A DNA stretch of 64,000 nt from Phycisphaerales bacterium (GCA_020852275.1 JADZBE010000001.1:60796-124795); one strand, 5' to 3'. Positions 35,985-44,757 are shown, numbered from the stretch's first letter. Notes: generated by a model from the sequence alone, not told the origin. Made by a program: numbers and translations.

Positions 35985-36566
35985 TGCGGATGCCGCCGGT
36001 CCGCTGGCTTCCCGCCTGCGCGGGAATGACGGAGTGCTGCCCCGCCTGCGCGGGATTGACGGCACCCGGTACGACCGCACAAGGACTGTCCTGCCATCAA
36101 GCGAGCGATCCAAAGTCAGTAACGCCGCGAATGACGCGCCTTGAGGATCGGCTCACGCTCGTGAAGGGGATGGTCGGCATCAGCCGACCGGCGCTTGCCA
36201 CCCGCTTGAGCGGGTGAAGTGAGCGCTTGGCGCATCAGACAAGCCGAATTCAGCCGGGTTTTCCTGTGCGCAGCGCAAGCCGGCTGAAGCCCGGCTGGCG
36301 GCGCCCCGTCGGCAGGTCCCCACCGCGTCAAGGCGGTGGCAAAAAGCGCCCGGCTGAAGCCGGCCCAGGACGTCTCAGCACGCAAGTGGCGCCAACGCCC
36401 GTTCGGACGCGATGCGAAGCAACCATGAGTGGGCGCAGTCGCAGCAAAACAAGACCATCCGCGGTTCTGCTGGGCGGCGGGAGTGAGTCTCCCAACCGTG
36501 CCGCAGCGCACCCTCTCCACCGGGCTGGATGCCTTGTGATGCAGGCCGTCCTCTACGTGCCCGCGC
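35985..36566. repeat. Spacer with several palindromes
   Basis: Two CCCGCCTGCGCGGGA repeats lie at about 36010-36055. CACCCGCTTGAGCGGGTG forms a hairpin at about 36197-36216. Further on, GGCTGAAGCC-centred palindromes occur at about 36276-36300 and 36347-36370. No gene is seen. Confidence 0.7.
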
Positions 36567-37337
36567 TCACATGCATTCGGCGTGCGCCATCTGCCCGCAC
36601 TCGACGACTTCCACGTGGTGGTGGTCCATCGACACGTTGGGGAACTTCACCTTGCCCCGGCCGTCGAGGTCCAGCATGAGCAGCGTGTCCGTGTTCGGGT
36701 CTTCGTCGATGCGGAGCGTCAACTCGGCCATCGCGCTGCCGCGCTTGACCTTGGCGACGATCTGCCACGACCCGTCGCGGCGCATCTTGCAGACGGCGCT
36801 GAGACGCTGGTCCGCCGCGCAGCCGGTGGTGAAATGCTGCATGTAAACCTGGGATGATCCGTACCCGGTGGTCCCTTCGTCCACGATCCTGTATTCCAGT
36901 TCCCAGACGCCCTGCTCGAAATGATAGGCCGGGTCTTCCGAGTCGATGTGGTACACGCCGTGCGTTTCGAAGCCGGCGCCGCCGAGGTGCAGGAACCCGC
37001 CCACGAGGACCTCCGCCAGATCGTGATCATAAAGCCTCAGCGCCGGCTGGATGCTGATCAGTTCGAGGTGGATGTCGGCGCCCTCCTCGATGGGATTGAG
37101 GTCGCCGTCGGGGCGAACGAGCGCCTCGAAGGCCGGGGAGGTTCCAAGCCACCCATGCAGGTCAGGATGGATCGACAGCGGCAGCGGCTGAGGATGATCC
37201 ATTTCCATGTGCACGGCGAGAACGCCCTCGGCGGTCACTCCAACATGGATGTTGTTCTCATGCGGCGCGGCCGCGGCGACCCCTCCAAGGACCAGAACCA
37301 TGAGACCTGCACCCCGGCTGCGCATCGAACCTCTCAT
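36567..37337 (-). CDS. Exported protein of unknown function
   Basis: The 256-residue protein has a signal peptide (GLMVLVLGGVAAAA) followed by PHENNIHVGVTAEGVLAVHM. It contains many His, with a HDLAEVL segment and an HHHVEVVECGQMAHAECM end, and a short DEDPNTDTLLMLDLDG segment. The His-rich tail might bind metal. FEQGVWELEYRIVDEGTTGY looks like a beta sandwich. Such proteins are usual in planctomycetes, but no family name is sure. The ATG at 37337 has GGAAGGGG about seven bases before it; the upstream open frame runs through repeats. Confidence 0.78.
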   Translation of the reverse strand: MRGSMRSRGAGLMVLVLGGVAAAAPHENNIHVGVTAEGVLAVHMEMDHPQPLPLSIHPDLHGWLGTSPAFEALVRPDGDLNPIEEGADIHLELISIQPALRLYDHDLAEVLVGGFLHLGGAGFETHGVYHIDSEDPAYHFEQGVWELEYRIVDEGTTGYGSSQVYMQHFTTGCAADQRLSAVCKMRRDGSWQIVAKVKRGSAMAELTLRIDEDPNTDTLLMLDLDGRGKVKFPNVSMDHHHVEVVECGQMAHAECM

Positions 37338-37434
37338 AACTTTTCCCCTTCCTGATCGAATCAGACCCATGCGTCTTATTGACGTCCACCGCCGCGGAAC
37401 GCGCTTTACGTTTCGATTGAAAAGCCAAGCCCGT

Positions 37435-37560
37435 TGCTTCCGCCAAAACGGGTCCGCTGCTGCGGACCCGTGCCACCCAACGGCGCATCCGTGCCACCCT
37501 GCGGCGCAACCGTGCCACCCTGTCGCCACGGCCTGGCGAGCACGCCAGACCGTGCCACCC
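37435..37560. repeat. CGTGCCACCC repeat cluster
   Basis: A GGGTCCGCTGCTGCGGACCC palindrome is followed by several CCGTGCCACCC units and then GCCACGGCCTGGCG-AGCACGCCAGACCGTG. It is the same family as 29648-29740 and 52670-52810. Confidence 0.8.
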
Positions 37561-37764
37561 CGCCGCTCGACAGGCGCGGTTACATCCGCGGCGCGCGCCG
37601 CAGCGGCAGTTCAATCGACCGACTCTTCAGCTATTGACACCATAGCTGGGCAAACGGCGGGAGGACAAGCTGCAAGGCCGATAACGCCAGGCGCGGGATC
37701 GACGAGTCCCACGGCTCTGTGATCCGAGGCTGCTGTCGTGGGTCGTTGAGCCTGGATGCTATCG

Positions 37765-37915
37765 GAGCCGCGACCCTGAGGCAGCGTTGCCGCTTCCGTG
37801 CGGCACAACTCGCTTCCTTACGGGCGCGGCTCTGAAAAACCCATCGGACGCGGCTCTCGAAGACTTACGGGGCGCGGCTCTGAAAGACCCACCGGGCGCG
37901 GCTGTGAAAGACAGA
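37765..37915. repeat. GAGCCGCGACC / GGGCGCGGCTCTGAAA composite repeat
   Basis: A left arm GAGCCGCGACCCTGAG (37765-37780) faces the right arm CTTACGGGCGCGGCTC (37817-37832). The right arm is then repeated three more times with a step of about 24 bases (GCGCGGCTCTGAAAGACCC). This matches the element at 15776-15860. Confidence 0.82.
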
Positions 37916-37941
37916 CGATGCGCCAATTCTGAGGCATTCCA

Positions 37942-39054
37942 CTACCGCGGATGAGCCTTGCCGAAGCCGATGTCGCCGCGGCGCGCCTGCAACATACGTT
38001 CCTTCAGCGCGGCAAGCTCAGCGGCGGAGGGCGTGTCCGCCTTGTCGGTGGGCCAGTGGAACGTGGCGATCTCCTCCCAGTTGCGCGCCTTGTCGCGGTC
38101 GAGATCCTGGTTGGCAACCTTGTGGAAGCGCGTGAGGAAATCGACAGGCTCCGGTTTCGCGGCAGGCGCACGGGCGCTGCTACCCGGTCGAGCGGCGGGC
38201 GCGGGCGGATCGAGCTTGGCAATCAACTCGCCGAACGCGTTGTGGGGGGCTTCATCATCATCGTCCGCTTTCTGCTTCGCCGCGCCCGCTCGATCTCCCC
38301 GGTTGCCGCGCTTCGCCGCACCCTCGCCGGTTGACGCGTCGCCGCCGCCGCGCTTCTCGACGCTCGTGTGGCAAAGCCGGCAATCCACGATGGCCTCAAC
38401 GCGCGCGCGGTCGAACGCGGCCGGCGGAGCGGGTGACTGAGGACGCTCTTTCCCGGTTGGTGGGGGAGGCGGTGACGAATTCTGCGCCGCAGGCGCAGGC
38501 TCGCCGGGCGTGGGGTTCGCAGGTGCAGGCTCCGCGGGCGCCGGCGCTGGTTCTGCGGGCTCCACAGTCGCCGCCGGCGTGGGGCCTGTCGGTATGGGCG
38601 CGGGCCCTTGGATGTCATGCTTGGGCGGTACGCTTGCCGCATCGGAAGGGTTGCTGCCGCATAGAATCTCCACCCAGTTGAGCGCGCCGTCGCCGTCGAT
38701 GTCCACGCGGTCGTTTTCCGCGCCAGGCTCGGTCTGCGCCAGCTCCTCGGACACGCGGCGCTCCATCCGCCGCATGCGTTCCTGCACGCCGGTCTCTTTC
38801 CCCATGCCCGCAAGCCGCTGCCCGTACTTCGTCAGGCCCGCGCCCTTGTCGTCCGCGTGGCAGGTCGTGCACTTCACATAGAGCTGCAGCAGTTCGAACT
38901 TGACCTTCTCGAAGTGCGTCTCTTTTGCGCCGGCGTTTCCCGCTGACGCTACGAGGACGAGCACCATGCCGACCGCACGGAATCGCTCGCCTCTTCGATG
39001 TGGAGCTTGATCGAGAAGGGCACGAACTCGGCGCTGTCCCATCGTATCAGACAT
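37942..39054 (-). CDS. Exported c-type-cytochrome-like protein with two CxxCH motifs and an EF-hand-like loop
   Basis: The 370-residue protein has a signal peptide (AVGMVLVLVASAGNAGA). It has two haem-attachment motifs: KCTTCHADDKG (about residue 63) and DCRLCHTSVEK (about residue 225). Between them lies DRVDIDGDGALNWVE, an EF-hand-like calcium loop, then a Pro/Ala/Glu-rich linker of about 60 residues. A role in electron transfer is inferred from the motifs only; no oxidase or reductase is nearby. The start at 39054 is chosen because TATAAC stands six bases before it; the ATG at 39078 would be upstream of that box. Confidence 0.78.
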   Translation of the reverse strand: MSDTMGQRRVRALLDQAPHRRGERFRAVGMVLVLVASAGNAGAKETHFEKVKFELLQLYVKCTTCHADDKGAGLTKYGQRLAGMGKETGVQERMRRMERRVSEELAQTEPGAENDRVDIDGDGALNWVEILCGSNPSDAASVPPKHDIQGPAPIPTGPTPAATVEPAEPAPAPAEPAPANPTPGEPAPAAQNSSPPPPPTGKERPQSPAPPAAFDRARVEAIVDCRLCHTSVEKRGGGDASTGEGAAKRGNRGDRAGAAKQKADDDDEAPHNAFGELIAKLDPPAPAARPGSSARAPAAKPEPVDFLTRFHKVANQDLDRDKARNWEEIATFHWPTDKADTPSAAELAALKERMLQARRGDIGFGKAHPR

Positions 39055-39060
39055 GCCCAT

Positions 39061-39066
39061 GTTATA
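39061..39066 (-). promoter_or_regulatory. TATAAC box six bases before the start codon
   Basis: On the minus strand TATAAC is followed by six bases and the ATG at 39054. It has the same geometry as the TATAAT before dapF, suggesting a leaderless transcript. Confidence 0.45.
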
Positions 39067-39212
39067 CCCGATGCTCAATCTGGTTGCATCGCGAATGCCG
39101 GGTGAGCAGCGGGGGTGTGCCAGGAAAATCGGGTGCAGCCGGTCGGAACGCCTGCCCGGGCTGCGTGTGCCGTGGGTCGTCGCCGCCGCTGGGGGACCGC
39201 AAGGCGCGCCCT

Positions 39213-39320
39213 TGCTGGCGCTTCGGGTTCAGACTGCTCACCCTTGCTTGTGCTACGGGTTCAGCCTGCTCACCCTTGCTTGCGCTACGGGTTCAGAACC
39301 CGAAGCGCAAGCGAGGGCGG
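39213..39320. repeat. Tandem CCCTTGCTTG-GCTACGGGTTCA repeat
   Basis: Three copies of about 31 bases (CTCACCCTTGCTTGTGCTAC...) are followed by an inverted copy (AACCCGAAGCGCAAGCGAGGG). Single relatives occur at about 25.26, 32.48 and 53.83 kb. Confidence 0.8.
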
Positions 39321-39378
39321 AAGGCGCTCCCTCCACACTGCGGCGGGCTGGGCGACTCGCCGCACGGCGCGATCCGCT

Positions 39379-39384
39379 TATGAT
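39379..39384 (+). promoter_or_regulatory. TATGAT box six bases before the pyk start codon
   Basis: TATGAT at 39379-39384 is followed by GCCCGG and the ATG at 39391. Spacing equals that of dapF. No ribosome site is present. A leaderless mRNA is likely. Confidence 0.5.
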
Positions 39385-39390
39385 GCCCGG

Positions 39391-41094
39391 ATGAACCCGA
39401 CGAAGATCGTCGCCACGCTCGGTCCCGCCAGCGAATCCGAAGACATGATCCGCGCGCTGATCGACGTGGGGCTGGACGTGGCGCGGCTGAACTTCTCCCA
39501 CGGCACGCACGAGGGTCATGAAGCCGCGCTGGCGCGGGTCCGCCGCGTGGCCGATGAGCGGAAGCTGCACCTTGCGGTGCTCGGCGATCTGTGCGGTCCC
39601 AAGCTGCGCATTGGTCGCATCGCGCCCGGCGCGGTCCTGCGGCGCGGGGACGAATGCCGCATTGTCCGCCAGCCGCTCGACGGCGACGCGCAGCGGTTCT
39701 CCACGAATCACGCGGCGGTGATCGACGAAGCCCAGGTCGGACACCGTCTGCTGATCGACGACGGCTTGATCCAGCTTCGCATCATCGGGAAGGAGCGGGA
39801 CGAGCTGACCTGCCGCTGCGACGTGGGCGGCAAGATCAGCAGCGCCAAGGGGCTGATTCTGCCGGACACCGACCTGTCGCTGCCGTCGCTGACGGAGAAG
39901 GACGAGCGCGACGTGGCGTGGGCGATTGCGCACCAGCTCGACTACCTCGCCCTGTCCTTCGTCCGCCGCGCCGACGACGTCATCTCCCTGCGTGAGCGGC
40001 TCAACATCGCCGGCGCCAACATCCCCATTGTCAGCAAGATCGAAACGCCGCAGGCCATCGAGCACCTCGACGACATCATCCGCGTGTCGGATGCGCTGCT
40101 GGTGGCGCGCGGCGACCTGGGCGTCATGACCGACCTGACGCGCGTGCCGCTGCTGCAGAAGGACATGATCGCGCGGTGCAGTCTCGCCGGTCGACCGGTC
40201 ATCGTGGCCACGCAGATGCTTCAGAGCATGGTCGATCAGCCCACGCCGACGCGCGCCGAGGTGAGCGACGTGGCCAACGCGGTGTTTGACGGGGCGGACG
40301 CGGTGATGCTGTCCGCGGAGACGGCCAGCGGGCAGTATCCGCTCGAAGCGCTGAAAGTGATGAACCAGATCACGCAGGGCGTGGCGGACTACCAGCGGCG
40401 CTCGATGCGCGGTCGCGGGGAAGCTCCGGGCGCGGTTGGCTCCGCGTCGGATGCTTCAGCGGCGCACGATTCGGCGGTGGGCGCCGGTCACGACCGCGCG
40501 TTCGATGACGCCCAAAGCCGGCGGTCGTCGATCCGCCTCGTCGGCGCGGACATGGACCCGACGACGGCCGCCGTGGCGCGCAGCGCCGCCAACGTGGCCG
40601 CCGACCTCGATGCGGACTGGATCGCCATCTGGTGCCGCACGGGCACGACGGCGGCGTGGATCAGCAAGTACCGCCCGCGCCGCGCGATCGTCGGCTTCTC
40701 ATCAGACCCGCAGGTCTGTCACCGGCTCTCGCTGCTCTACGGCGTCATCCCGTATCGCATCGAGGCCGCGCGAACGGACGTCCGCGCGATGCTGCTGGAG
40801 GCCGCCCGCGCGCTGGGTCTGCCGCCTGTTGCGGCGCAGGGTCTGCCGTCTGCCGCGGCGCAGGGTCTGCCCTCTGCCGCGGCGCCGGGTCTGTCGTCTG
40901 TTGCGGCGCAGGGTGCGATGGACGCGGACTCGCCCGCCGGCTCGATCGCCTCGTCGCCATCATCCCGACCCGTGACCGCACATGTTGCCGGACGCGCACC
41001 CCTGAAAGTCAGTGAAGCGCTGGTCCTGCTCGTAGGCAACCCGCAGGCCACCCGCCGTGAACCCGTAATCTCAATCCATCGGATCGGCGCGTAG
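39391..41094 (+). CDS. pyk: Pyruvate kinase
   Basis: Pyk makes pyruvate and ATP from phosphoenolpyruvate at the end of glycolysis. The 567-residue protein starts MNPTKIVATLGPASE and has NFSHGTHEGH, then the catalytic region IPIVSKIETPQAIEHLDDII, ARGDLGVM, ATQMLQSMV and SAETASGQYPLEA. The C-terminal allosteric-type domain is present but interrupted. A polar insert of about 45 residues follows RRSMRGRG (near residue 335), and an 8-residue repeat (GLPSAAAQ) occurs four times at residues 476-507. This makes it about 90 residues longer than usual enzymes. Core motifs are intact, so activity is expected. It starts directly after a TATGAT box without a ribosome site. Confidence 0.96.
   Translation: MNPTKIVATLGPASESEDMIRALIDVGLDVARLNFSHGTHEGHEAALARVRRVADERKLHLAVLGDLCGPKLRIGRIAPGAVLRRGDECRIVRQPLDGDAQRFSTNHAAVIDEAQVGHRLLIDDGLIQLRIIGKERDELTCRCDVGGKISSAKGLILPDTDLSLPSLTEKDERDVAWAIAHQLDYLALSFVRRADDVISLRERLNIAGANIPIVSKIETPQAIEHLDDIIRVSDALLVARGDLGVMTDLTRVPLLQKDMIARCSLAGRPVIVATQMLQSMVDQPTPTRAEVSDVANAVFDGADAVMLSAETASGQYPLEALKVMNQITQGVADYQRRSMRGRGEAPGAVGSASDASAAHDSAVGAGHDRAFDDAQSRRSSIRLVGADMDPTTAAVARSAANVAADLDADWIAIWCRTGTTAAWISKYRPRRAIVGFSSDPQVCHRLSLLYGVIPYRIEAARTDVRAMLLEAARALGLPPVAAQGLPSAAAQGLPSAAAPGLSSVAAQGAMDADSPAGSIASSPSSRPVTAHVAGRAPLKVSEALVLLVGNPQATRREPVISIHRIGA
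40816..40911 (+). repeat. In-frame 24-bp minisatellite in pyk (four units)
   Basis: Four units like GGTCTGCCGTCTGCCGCGGC, each 24 bases, encode GLP(P/S)(V/A)AAQ repeats. Copy number change would alter the protein by eight residues without breaking the frame. Confidence 0.93.
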
Positions 41095-41415
41095 TGCTGA
41101 GTGCGAGGCGGATTGAGCAGCAGGTTGGCGTGGTAGGGCAGCTCTCTGATCTGTCGGGGGTGGGGCAGCTCTCTGAGTTGCCAAGGGTCTGCCGGCTATC
41201 TCAGCCGGCGATTTCTGCCAGCAGCGTGAAGACCAGGTCGTAATCCCTGAGCAGCAGGTCTGGAGACCTGCTGGACCAGAGGCAGGTCAGCGACCTGCCC
41301 CACCTTGAGGACCTTCCTCACCTCGGAGACCTGCCCCACCCCGAGGACCTGCCTCACGTCAAAGACCCACCCCACTCTTGGCGCGATTGATACCGGCGCG
41401 TGCTTGATTCGACGG
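41095..41415. repeat. Spacer with ACCTGCCCCACC repeats
   Basis: Between 41250 and 41375 units of about 18 bases occur (GAGGACCTGCCTCACGTC, GGAGACCTGCCCCACCCC). CAGCAGGTCTGGAGACCTGCTG is a palindrome at about 41250-41271. No gene is seen. Confidence 0.7.
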
Positions 41416-43821
41416 TCATCGCTTCTTACGGCGCGCCCGGCGGCCGCGGCGTTGGCGTCCTTGTCTCGATTCCCCTCCTGAGGGTGCATTTCTACCGTCG
41501 CCGGCACGCCGTCCGCCGACAGGTTGTCCGTCGGTAGGTCGTCCGTCGGCAACTCGACCGTCGGCAGGGGGTCCAGAGGCAGGTCGTCCGGGGCCACGCC
41601 GACCGGCGGCAGATCGTCCCGCGCCACGCCTTCCGGCGGCGCTGGAGACCTCCGGCCTGTTTCTTGCGGCGGCGGATTTCTTGAGCCGATTCAGCGGCAG
41701 CGCGAGTTCAAGCTGGCGCTGCGGGAGGTCCACGCGCTGGATGATCGTGGGCAGGCGGTCGCCGATGGTGACGCGCACGCCGCTGCGCTGCCCCACGATG
41801 CAGCCGCCCTTGGTGTCCACGTCCCACCAGTCGTCGCCGATGGACTCCAGCCGCAACACGCCGTCCACGAGGTACTTGTCCACCTGCAGATACAAGCCGA
41901 ACTGCGTGACGCCCGTGACAATCCCCGGCAGTTCGTCGCCGACGTGCTGCTCCAGCAGCCGAAGAATCTTCACCAGGCGCAGTTCGCGCTCCGCGGCCTC
42001 GGCGTGGCGTTCGCGCGTGCTGCAATGACTGCCCAGCTCGATGAGCGAGGCGGTGTCCGGCACGGCGACGGTGGCTTTCGCGCGGCGCAGCTCTCCGCTG
42101 ACGTGCAGATCGAGCAGCCGGTGGATCGTCAGGTCCGGGTAGCGGCGGATCGGCGAAGTGAAGTGCGCGTAGTGGCGGCTGGCGAGGGCGAAGTGGCCGA
42201 TGAGCTGCGGACCGTATTCCGCCTGCTGCATCGAGCGCAGCACGGCGAAGTGAACGGGAAATGCGAGGTTCGTGCCGCGCACGCCGTCGAGAAGCTGCTG
42301 GAGGTCGCCGCGCTGCGGGTGGCGCGGCAGCGAATGTCCCAGCACGCGGATGAACTTCGAGAGCGACTCGATCGCCGAGAAGCTCGGCTCGTCGTGGAGC
42401 CGACGAAGGTGCGGGACTTTCGCGTCGGTCAGCGCGCGGCAGACGGCCTCGTTCGCCTCGACCATGAACATCTCGATGAGCGTGTGCGTGAAGCTCGCAT
42501 CGGCGGGGACCACGTCGATGAGCCGTCCGTCGTCGTCGTACTTCAGCTCGATCTCGGAGAGGTCGAGGACGATCATGCCGTCGCGCAGGCGGCGCTGGCG
42601 GATGGTCTTCGCCAACCGATCCATCTCTGCGAGCAACTCGACCACGGGCTTGGGCGTGCGTCCGACCTTGCCGTCGAGGATCGCCTGCGCCTGCTGATAC
42701 GTGAGGCGTTTCGCGGAGCGGATCATGGTGTTGGCGAAGCGCGAGCGGACGGGGCGGCCGGCGTCGTCGTAGGTGATAAACGCGCTTTTCGTCAGCCGCC
42801 ATTGCTTTTCCTGCAGGCTGCACAATCCGTTGGAGAGGACTTCGGGCAGCATGGGGATGACGTGCCGCGGGAAGTAGATGCTGCTGGCGCGGCGCCGCGC
42901 TTCGACATCGAGCGGCGTGCCATCGCGGACGAAGTGGGCCACGTCGGCGATGTGCACGCCCAGCTCGATCGTGCCGTCGCGGTGGCGCGTCAGGGAGATG
43001 GCGTCGTCGAAGTCGCGCGCGTCGGGCGGGTCGATGGTGATGATCGTCGCGTCGGCGAGCACCTCGCGCCGCTTGCGCTCCGCGGTCTCGTCGTATTCGG
43101 CGATGACCCGCCGCGCGTCTTCGAGCACGTCTTCCGGGAACTCGGCGGGCAGATCGTACTGGACGCGGATGCTCTCGAGGTCCACCTCCGGCTCGCCGCG
43201 CTTGCCCAGCACCTTCACGATGACGCCGCGCGCCTTGCGCTCGCCGACGGGGTACTCGGTGATCTCCACAACGACCTGGTCGCCGCGCCGCGCTCCCCGC
43301 GCGGAGGCGTCGCCGATGAACACCGGAGCATGCAGGATGCGCCCGTCGGGCACGACGAACCACTGACCGAATTCGTTCTTGATCTCGCCGACGAACTGCC
43401 GCCGCCCGCGCGTCACGATCTCGACGATCTCGCCCTCGTAGATCATCCGCCCTTCGCGCCGGCCTCGCTTGCGGACGCGGGCGCGGACGGTGTCGCCGGT
43501 GACCGCGTTGAGCGAGCGGCCTTCGGGAATGAACAGGTCGCCGTGGGCGTAGGGCGTTTCAGGGATGACGAAGCCGAAGCCGCGCGGGTTGGCGCGAAAG
43601 GTGCCGACGATCTTGCCGGGCGGCTCGGGGAGCATGAGGGCGTTGCGGCTGCCCATCACCACGCGACCGGTCTTCATCAGCGCCTTGCACGCGTCGTGAA
43701 ACTCGCCGCGCTCCTCGTCGCTGAGGCGCATCAAACCCGCAAGTTCCGCCGCGCTCTTCGGCGTGTACCCGCGCTGTCCGATGAGGCGGAGGATGCGGTC
43801 GGCCACGGAGGATGATGTCAT
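41416..43821 (-). CDS. rnr: Ribonuclease R
   Basis: RNase R degrades structured RNA from the 3' end. The 801-residue protein has an N-terminal helix-turn-helix-like region (residues 1-60), cold-shock-type OB domains (about 70-215), and the RNB catalytic core with TIDPPDARDFDDAISLTRH, whose Asp residues bind magnesium. HFTSPIRRYPDLTIHRLLD and an S1 domain (VTGVTQFGLYLQVDKYLVDG) follow. After the S1 domain comes a basic tail of about 90 residues with low complexity ([20 protein letters not shown] and similar), ending RRGRRARRKKR. A basic tail is normal for RNase R, but this one is long and repeat-derived. Transcribed towards pyk. Confidence 0.97.
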   Translation of the reverse strand: MTSSSVADRILRLIGQRGYTPKSAAELAGLMRLSDEERGEFHDACKALMKTGRVVMGSRNALMLPEPPGKIVGTFRANPRGFGFVIPETPYAHGDLFIPEGRSLNAVTGDTVRARVRKRGRREGRMIYEGEIVEIVTRGRRQFVGEIKNEFGQWFVVPDGRILHAPVFIGDASARGARRGDQVVVEITEYPVGERKARGVIVKVLGKRGEPEVDLESIRVQYDLPAEFPEDVLEDARRVIAEYDETAERKRREVLADATIITIDPPDARDFDDAISLTRHRDGTIELGVHIADVAHFVRDGTPLDVEARRRASSIYFPRHVIPMLPEVLSNGLCSLQEKQWRLTKSAFITYDDAGRPVRSRFANTMIRSAKRLTYQQAQAILDGKVGRTPKPVVELLAEMDRLAKTIRQRRLRDGMIVLDLSEIELKYDDDGRLIDVVPADASFTHTLIEMFMVEANEAVCRALTDAKVPHLRRLHDEPSFSAIESLSKFIRVLGHSLPRHPQRGDLQQLLDGVRGTNLAFPVHFAVLRSMQQAEYGPQLIGHFALASRHYAHFTSPIRRYPDLTIHRLLDLHVSGELRRAKATVAVPDTASLIELGSHCSTRERHAEAAERELRLVKILRLLEQHVGDELPGIVTGVTQFGLYLQVDKYLVDGVLRLESIGDDWWDVDTKGGCIVGQRSGVRVTIGDRLPTIIQRVDLPQRQLELALPLNRLKKSAAARNRPEVSSAAGRRGAGRSAAGRRGPGRPASGPPADGRVADGRPTDGQPVGGRRAGDGRNAPSGGESRQGRQRRGRRARRKKR

Positions 43822-43924
43822 GTGCTGGCGCCTTTCTCGAAGATTCCGCTGCCGGGCGATCGTACCGCCGCATGGACGTTCAAGCGACCGGCTGCGTCAC
43901 GGGATCCAAGAATCCTTGAAGCCG

Positions 43925-44007
43925 ACGGGTGTGCCACCGACGGGTGTGCCACTGCTGGGTGTGCCACCGACGGGTGTGCCACTGCTCTGTGAGCAGTGGT
44001 CTTGGTC
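43925..44007. repeat. GGGTGTGCCACCGAC repeats and REP palindrome before RAYT gene
   Basis: Two alternating pairs of GGTGTGCCACCGACG and GGTGTGCCACTGCTG lead into CCACTGCTCTGTGAGCAGTGG (about 43978-43998), a perfect palindrome with a short loop. The palindrome recurs three times downstream of the gene. Confidence 0.88.
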
Positions 44008-44030
44008 CAGGGACAGCCTCTCGGTAGGGT
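44002..44030 (+). promoter_or_regulatory. Candidate promoter of the RAYT gene
   Basis: TTGGTC (44002-44007) is followed by 17 bases and TAGGGT (44025-44030), then six bases and the GTG start at 44037. The geometry again suggests a leaderless transcript. The promoter lies directly beside the REP palindrome. Confidence 0.45.
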
Positions 44031-44036
44031 AACCGC

Positions 44037-44591
44037 GTGGCTTGCGAGATCCGCAAGACGCGCGAAGCATGGAATGAAGCCGGGCACGCGCACTTTCTCA
44101 CCTACTCCTGCCACCGCCGGCTGCCGCTGCTGTCGCGCGACCGGACACGGCGCTGGGTCATCGATGCGATGGACGCGACAAGGCGCGAGCTAGACGTGGC
44201 GCTGTGGGCGTACGTCATCATGCCCGAGCATGTGCACCTGCTGACTTGCCCGCGTCGGGCGGGATACGAGATGCGCCGTATTCTGGCGGCCCTGGAACGC
44301 CCGGTTGCGGCAGCCGCCAAGGCGTTTCTGATTCAGCGCGGCGCGGGCGACTGGATCGAGCGGCTGACGGTCCAGTATCCGACGCGTGAGGTGTTCCGCT
44401 TCTGGCAGGCGGGCGGCGGGTTCGATCACAACGTCTTCCGCGAGAAAACCGCCGCGGCCGTGGTCGATTACATCCACGCAAACCCGGTCCGCCGGGGGCT
44501 GGTCGCGCGACCGACGGACTGGGAGTGGTCCAGCGCGCGGTTCTGGGAGGGAAGACGGGATGTTCCGTTGATGATGGACCACCCTGAATGA
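44037..44591 (+). CDS. REP-associated tyrosine transposase (RAYT)
   Basis: The 184-residue protein is a Y1/HUH-type RAYT. The metal-binding HUH motif is MPEHVHLL (about residues 62-69). The C-terminal FWQAGGGFDHNVF and DYIHANPVRRGL..DWEWSSARFW are the hallmark end region of RAYTs. The catalytic Tyr is likely the one in DYIHANP; the family normally uses a Tyr in the helix close by. RAYTs cut single-stranded REP sequences and are thought to spread them. Here four REP palindromes with the same core lie within 700 bases around the gene. The start is a GTG; the 3' end of the frame runs into a 17-bp tandem repeat, which encodes the last residues. Confidence 0.93.
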   Translation: MACEIRKTREAWNEAGHAHFLTYSCHRRLPLLSRDRTRRWVIDAMDATRRELDVALWAYVIMPEHVHLLTCPRRAGYEMRRILAALERPVAAAAKAFLIQRGAGDWIERLTVQYPTREVFRFWQAGGGFDHNVFREKTAAAVVDYIHANPVRRGLVARPTDWEWSSARFWEGRRDVPLMMDHPE

Positions 44592-44640
44592 TGGACCATC
44601 CTGGATGGTGGACTACCCTGGGTGATGGACTACCCTGACG
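44573..44640. repeat. 17-bp tandem repeat overlapping the RAYT stop
   Basis: Four units (GATGGACCACCCTGAAT, GATGGACCATCCTGGAT, GGTGGACTACCCTGGGT, GATGGACTACCCTGACG) run without gaps. The first holds the end of the RAYT frame. Confidence 0.9.
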
Positions 44641-44648
44641 GTTGATCG

Positions 44649-44757
44649 TGTGCCACTGCTCTGTGAGCAGTGCTTGGGGGGGTGGTAGCGTGCCACTGCT
44701 CTGTGAGCACTGCAACGTCGAAAGACACTGCTCACAGAGCAGTGGCACGCCCGTAAC
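44649..44757. repeat. Three REP palindromes downstream of RAYT
   Basis: Copies TGCCACTGCTCTGTGAGCAG lie at about 44650-44672 and 44690-44710. An inverted copy CTGCTCACAGAGCAGTGGCA lies at about 44729-44751. With the copy at 43978 these form the probable substrate set of the RAYT protein. Confidence 0.9.

Noticed and set aside
41524..43815. Plus-strand open frame of 763 codons opposite rnr
   Set aside because: Long but a mirror of ribonuclease R, which has all catalytic motifs on the other strand. High GC explains the absence of stops.
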